A stretch of 9,489 bases of DNA, taken from positions 1 to 9,489 of the forward strand of contig ASNI01000079.1 in the NCBI GenBank assembly GCA_000404785.1, given 5' to 3'. Shown here in pieces: positions 5,420 through 9,489 of this stretch. The notes under the pieces are model-generated. The model saw only the letters and a program-made list of their open reading frames with translations. It was not told the DNA's origin and made no database searches. A program made the translations under genes and the position numbers. Position 1 is the stretch's first letter. The number at the start of each line of letters is the position of its first letter. This stretch comes from Cloacimonetes bacterium SCGC AAA252-N17 (lineage in GTDB: Bacteria; Cloacimonadota; Cloacimonadia; JGIOTU-2).

Positions 5420-8400
5420 CTATTTCACGAGTATCATCTTTTTCACTTCATCAAAATTCTGATTTTCAAGTTTGTAGAAGTAAATTCCTGTTGCCATATC
5501 TGAGATATCGATCTGCGCCGCGCCGCCAGTACCCTGCACTGTTTTTACAAACTCACCGCAAATATTGTATATCTTAATTGTTGCGTCTTGGTTCATGGCG
5601 CTACCCTTAAGATGATACTTTATCACAGTCGAACCTTTGGCAGGATTCGGGAAGTTTCCTAGTATTGAGGTATGGTCGTAGTATGTGTTGTCATCGGCAC
5701 TAACTTGCGGAATACCTGTGCCGAACACATCAAGATATTTTGCAGTAAAGGGATTAATTGCGATAAGCACTTCTCCGTCATAGCTCTGTGCATTCTGCGG
5801 AGCAAAAGTCAGATCGTAGGTCATACTTTCGCCCATATAAATTGAATAATCCAGAACATTTCTGAGTGGGGTGGTGTCGGATTCCGCAACGGAGTAACAA
5901 TCAGGAGTGGTTATTTGTCCGGAGAGTGTTCCGCTTCCAAGATTATATATCGAGAATTGCATAGTGGAATCATGTCCTACCTGGACCTGACCAAAATCAA
6001 GAGAGCCGGGTGACAGGTAAAATACCGGGAATGGCGAAAGAACCGGCGGGAAGGTTATAAAATCGATCCAAGCGCAATCCTGACCTCCAGTCGTAGAATT
6101 ATCCTTATCATAGACCCATTTGAAGGTATGATTGCCAACGTCAACGGAGAATGACACTTCACCCCAGCTTACTTCACCTGCCCATTGATCTTGCTGTACG
6201 CCGTCAATATAGAATTGCAGATAATCATAGTCGTTTTCTGAGGAAACTTTTCTCCAGAATGAGATATCGCCTGCATTAGTGTCTATAGTAAGAGAAAGCT
6301 CGGTACTTGAGTTGTTTCCAATAGCGCCGGATTTTGCACAATAGGTGCCTTCATATGGGTTTATCGTATCGTTAGTCCAATCTGCACTTCCACCCATGAC
6401 CCAGTTATAAGCTGTGAAATCACCAGTTTCAAAATCTTCGATGGAAAGTCCGACATATTCATAGAACATTTCTGTGGCACTATAGTTACCCCCGGTTACA
6501 TTGAACTCAAGAGGAATATTCGCACCGTTCGGAGCATTATTTGCAACAGTAATATTGAACACGGCTGACTTGGTCTGACCTGTATCAAAACTACCAAAGT
6601 CATAAGAACCAGTATTGATAGTAATAAAGCTATTATTGCACGTGAGGGTTCCGGTTGCATCAGGAGAAGTGGCGTGTCCATCATTGGTCGCGTCCACTAT
6701 AATGTCAACAGTTTCTCCGGGGTCGAGACAACCATTGTTATTGCCTGTTGCGTCATTGATCGTGAGTGTTCCAACAGAGAAATGAGTAGCATTGATGATG
6801 ACTCCAAAAGAGGTATCCCATGTTTCTTTTACTCCGGGATCGCCCTCTACGTTTACATCGATAAGCACATAATGCTGGTCTTCAACATTGTTTGAAACAC
6901 TAAATTCATATGCGTCATTTATTGTAGAAGATTGATCAGCTCCGATTGTGCCAAAGTTCTCTGTATTATCTGAGAAAGAGATATGTGTATCTGTTGTTGT
7001 AAGTGTTGCCACCACGTTATCAGCTGCCTGAATTCCCACATTTTTCAACGTTAAGCCAAGCAGAATAGTTTCACCATAGTCTATAACTCCATTATTATTT
7101 GCAGCAGTATCGTTGATTGAATGATCTTGATAAATAATATATGGTCCGGAAGGAGGAATGACATTTACAATACTCTCATAACGATAGAAATTTTGTTTTA
7201 CAACAGTGACAAGAACATCTATTCCAGGAAGTTGCGATTCAATAGAAATTGAGGTAGGCATCAAACCGTTTCCAACGCCTGTGCCGATTATTTCTCCATC
7301 AACAGAAAGGCAGATATCAGCTCCGGCATTTGCGGTCACATCAAAGGAAGTGATACCACTTAGAAGAGCAGCATCATGAGTTACAGCAAGGTTTTGCGGC
7401 ATCTCTGAGTACACTGTAAGGAAGGCATCTCCATGATGATGGAAGAGGTAATAGGTTATTTGTTTACTGCTTGTGTTATAAGGCCAGCTTGAGCCCTCGA
7501 GGAAGATCTTACCCATTGAGTTACCGAAACAGGGATATATCCAATCTGCATTTGATGGACCTGCACCGTAGTCCGGCATAAACTGAGGCCACATCCCGTC
7601 ATACATGCCCCAGACATAGGTGTCATTCACGAAGGAATATGAGGTTTCTGAAGCTGCGATAACACCAAGTGCACGATGTTCATAACGATGTAAAGCTTCT
7701 GCAAAACATTCTGAAGATGAATTAAATTTTCCTGTTAAACAGTTGATTGAGAACACAAATATGAGGTCATCATTATATAATCCGCTCAAGTCGCCAATAT
7801 CGTAGTCGGGTTCACCCCATCCTGTGACACCACCGTGATCACGATGTTGTAGCATAAATGCTCCGCTGTTTATTGCATTATTTACCATAGTAGCATTCCC
7901 CCCGGTAAATCCACCTAATTCTTGAGGGGTGCTGGGTATATATCCCAATCCAGAAGGACCGAAGTAATTCATTACAGTACTTGTATTAGTTGCAGTTGAC
8001 CAAGGTCCACTAGTATAATTATTTGCTGGGGATCCTAGTGCATTTATCCTTACTGTTTGTTTTCCAAGTTCATGATTCCAAAATCCACCAACAATTTCCG
8101 AACAAATTTGAAACCATCTGTCATCCTGCCAACCAAGTGCTGTGACCGGATGATCATAAAAACCAGGGTTTGTTGGAGGATCTGTTTCATTATCAAGGAA
8201 TTTTGAGACTGTGATCTCTAACTCGCTATAATTTCTGGCTGTAATACGCGCAAAATGCATGTCCGGCAAATCATCTCCATCAACATCAGCATAAATGTTA
8301 TCAGAAACGCAACTGCCGAATGAAGGTGAGATAATACCTGTCCCGGTTGGACCACCCGTGCCGTAGTCAGCCAGCAATAACACTGCTGCAGGAGCAGGAT

Positions 8401-9286
8401 CCCAGGTGTTGTAAGCGGTATTGAAATAATTTTCCAAAGCAGAGGTTGTGTTGCCACCAATTTCAGAAAGGTTCACAACTTGTGTGATAATGCCCTGCTT
8501 TTGGCGGAAATTTTTAATAGAATCTGCCCATGCTATAAAATCTGCATTGTCAGGAACAACAATGAGGTAATCACATCCATCATCCTTTGAAGAGGTGTAA
8601 GAATAATCTTTTTCAGGAATTGATTCATAGTTGAGAATTACTTGTCTGTACACAGGATCCCACCATTTGCTGCGAAGTCTGTCTTCGCCGAATTGACCGT
8701 TGCCACCTACAAAGTTCAAGTCGATCTGCATATCGCGATAAACGATCATCTCTTTTGTAACGGGATTGTACTGGAATGGTGTGATGCCAATGATAACGAC
8801 ATCAACGCCACGAATTTGTTTTACTTCAGAAATTACAACCGGCTCTGCAGGATAGAACTCATTTTTTGAGAATATCTGCATGTCCTTATTGTAATCAAGA
8901 GGTCCATCCTCAGTATCAAGTGGAATACGGGGAGCAGGTGCGATATCCATATTAGGAACGATTTCAGTGCGATAATTAATAATATCAAAAGTAACGAATG
9001 CTCCTTCCGGAATTGCGATATATCTACTCATGCCGGGAAGGTCTGGTGCGCCTTCATTATTGGGAAGGAAAACTCCGGGAATGTGAATGCTTTGGAGAGT
9101 TTCACCATCAATTTCCTTATCAGAAGTAAAATACTCCTGAATGGAAAAATTCAATGAGATGTCAGAGGAATTTTGCCGTAAGATGCTGAATCCATGATTT
9201 CCCCAACTGTCATTATATTGCGTTGCATATGCAATTGAGGAGAAAAGCATAAGACAAAATACCATCAAAAGTGCAATCTTTTTCAT
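5420..9286 (-). CDS. Secreted gingipain-like C25 peptidase with type IX sorting domain
   Basis: This 1288-residue multidomain protein is numbered from the ATG at 9286. A signal peptide spans 1-21 (likely cut after AYA). A propeptide-like region reaches about 235. A C25 caspase-fold catalytic domain (about 238-625) has the histidine in HRDHGG (H484) and the cysteine in SINCLTGKF (C516), followed by ECFAEAL (526-532) as in gingipains. After an Ig-like segment come two related beta domains (about 712-825, 834-945), each with an N-D-x-x-x-N-N-N-G-x-x-D-x-G-E loop. A jelly-roll/MAM-like domain (about 948-1082), an ASH/HYDIN-like domain (about 1088-1192) and a C-terminal Por-type sorting domain (about 1205-1288, GNFPNPAKG... 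ending KKMILVK) complete it. It is probably exported through Sec and type IX secretion to the cell surface. GGAGG 6 bases before ATG 9286 favours this start over the TTG one codon upstream. Confidence 0.88.
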   Translation of the reverse strand: MKKIALLMVFCLMLFSSIAYATQYNDSWGNHGFSILRQNSSDISLNFSIQEYFTSDKEIDGETLQSIHIPGVFLPNNEGAPDLPGMSRYIAIPEGAFVTFDIINYRTEIVPNMDIAPAPRIPLDTEDGPLDYNKDMQIFSKNEFYPAEPVVISEVKQIRGVDVVIIGITPFQYNPVTKEMIVYRDMQIDLNFVGGNGQFGEDRLRSKWWDPVYRQVILNYESIPEKDYSYTSSKDDGCDYLIVVPDNADFIAWADSIKNFRQKQGIITQVVNLSEIGGNTTSALENYFNTAYNTWDPAPAAVLLLADYGTGGPTGTGIISPSFGSCVSDNIYADVDGDDLPDMHFARITARNYSELEITVSKFLDNETDPPTNPGFYDHPVTALGWQDDRWFQICSEIVGGFWNHELGKQTVRINALGSPANNYTSGPWSTATNTSTVMNYFGPSGLGYIPSTPQELGGFTGGNATMVNNAINSGAFMLQHRDHGGVTGWGEPDYDIGDLSGLYNDDLIFVFSINCLTGKFNSSSECFAEALHRYEHRALGVIAASETSYSFVNDTYVWGMYDGMWPQFMPDYGAGPSNADWIYPCFGNSMGKIFLEGSSWPYNTSSKQITYYLFHHHGDAFLTVYSEMPQNLAVTHDAALLSGITSFDVTANAGADICLSVDGEIIGTGVGNGLMPTSISIESQLPGIDVLVTVVKQNFYRYESIVNVIPPSGPYIIYQDHSINDTAANNNGVIDYGETILLGLTLKNVGIQAADNVVATLTTTDTHISFSDNTENFGTIGADQSSTINDAYEFSVSNNVEDQHYVLIDVNVEGDPGVKETWDTSFGVIINATHFSVGTLTINDATGNNNGCLDPGETVDIIVDATNDGHATSPDATGTLTCNNSFITINTGSYDFGSFDTGQTKSAVFNITVANNAPNGANIPLEFNVTGGNYSATEMFYEYVGLSIEDFETGDFTAYNWVMGGSADWTNDTINPYEGTYCAKSGAIGNNSSTELSLTIDTNAGDISFWRKVSSENDYDYLQFYIDGVQQDQWAGEVSWGEVSFSVDVGNHTFKWVYDKDNSTTGGQDCAWIDFITFPPVLSPFPVFYLSPGSLDFGQVQVGHDSTMQFSIYNLGSGTLSGQITTPDCYSVAESDTTPLRNVLDYSIYMGESMTYDLTFAPQNAQSYDGEVLIAINPFTAKYLDVFGTGIPQVSADDNTYYDHTSILGNFPNPAKGSTVIKYHLKGSAMNQDATIKIYNICGEFVKTVQGTGGAAQIDISDMATGIYFYKLENQNFDEVKKMILVK

Positions 9287-9292
9287 CAATAT

Positions 9293-9297
9293 CCTCC
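9293..9297 (-). promoter_or_regulatory. Shine-Dalgarno of the C25 peptidase gene
   Basis: On the minus strand GGAGG stands 6 bases before the ATG at 9286. An in-frame TTG begins at 9289, only 3 bases from GGAGG, which is too close, so the ATG is the preferred start. Confidence 0.75.
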
Positions 9298-9489
9298 ATT
9301 GATTTGATTAGATTTTTTTATTTTTCACTTTTATTCAAAAATTTTTGATTAAAAAATCAAAAGCACAAAACTATGTCAAGTTTATAAAAGAGATAATTTG
9401 GCATACCCCCAAAATTTTTCATATTCATGACACTTTAAGGAAAACTTATTGAATATCATCCGTATAAATAGTAAAAGAAAGAAATAACC
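9298..9489. other. AT-rich intergenic region upstream of the C25 peptidase
   Basis: About 190 bases hold no supported gene. On the minus strand a perfect TTGACA (9379-9374) could be a -35 for the peptidase, but the best -10 (TTTAAT, 9353-9348) lies 20 bases away, so a promoter is only possible. An AT-only hairpin, TTTTGATT (9343-9350) with AATCAAAA (9355-9362), overlaps that stretch. The right 80 bases hold no start with a ribosome site that I can support. Confidence 0.4.

Noticed and set aside
9335..9362. AT-only palindromes upstream of the C25 gene as an operator or terminator
   Set aside because: In so AT-rich a spacer such short A/T repeats are expected by chance, and no GC-containing stem or conserved half-site is present.

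Overview
This 9.5 kb window is AT-rich bacterial DNA. A gingipain-like (C25) exported protease with a type IX secretion-style C-terminal sorting domain, plus an LpxH-type lipid A hydrolase, point to a diderm of the FCB superphylum. A Cloacimonadota-like organism is my best guess, by protein style only; no marker gene in the window settles it.

Layout. On the left, an apparent two-gene minus-strand operon encodes an exported DUF4159 protein followed after 9 bases by an LpxH-like metallophosphoesterase. A plus-strand tRNA-Val(TAC) with its own promoter-like element comes next. A minus-strand rmuC follows, with a good sigma70-type promoter that also fixes its start codon. On the right, a 3.9 kb minus-strand gene encodes the C25 protease. 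It is separated from the middle region by a bidirectional terminator.

The central region is the main discovery. A SAM-dependent methyltransferase gene (start 3206, stop 5348) is split by a 1384-base insertion (3563..4946) with the structure of an integron gene cassette. It begins after the G of a G^TT core, carries one plus-strand ORF (a membrane-embedded M28 metallopeptidase), and ends in an attC-like imperfect hairpin. The first bases of the insert (TTATACC, after G3562) are the exact reverse complement of the GGTATAAC that opens the hairpin, as expected for the two halves of one attC split by integration. Deleting 3563..4946 rejoins ATG to TTC in frame and restores a continuous 252-codon methyltransferase reading ...DRVILM-FKAFGYFTDEQ.... 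No integron integrase or cassette array is present, so this looks like a lone cassette captured at a secondary G^TT site inside a chromosomal gene, possibly reversibly.

The cassette ORF start overlaps the premature stop of the truncated methyltransferase by 11 bases and has no obvious ribosome binding site, so it may be expressed by coupling to the host gene's strong Shine-Dalgarno. All functional statements are inferred from sequence motifs; no database search was run.
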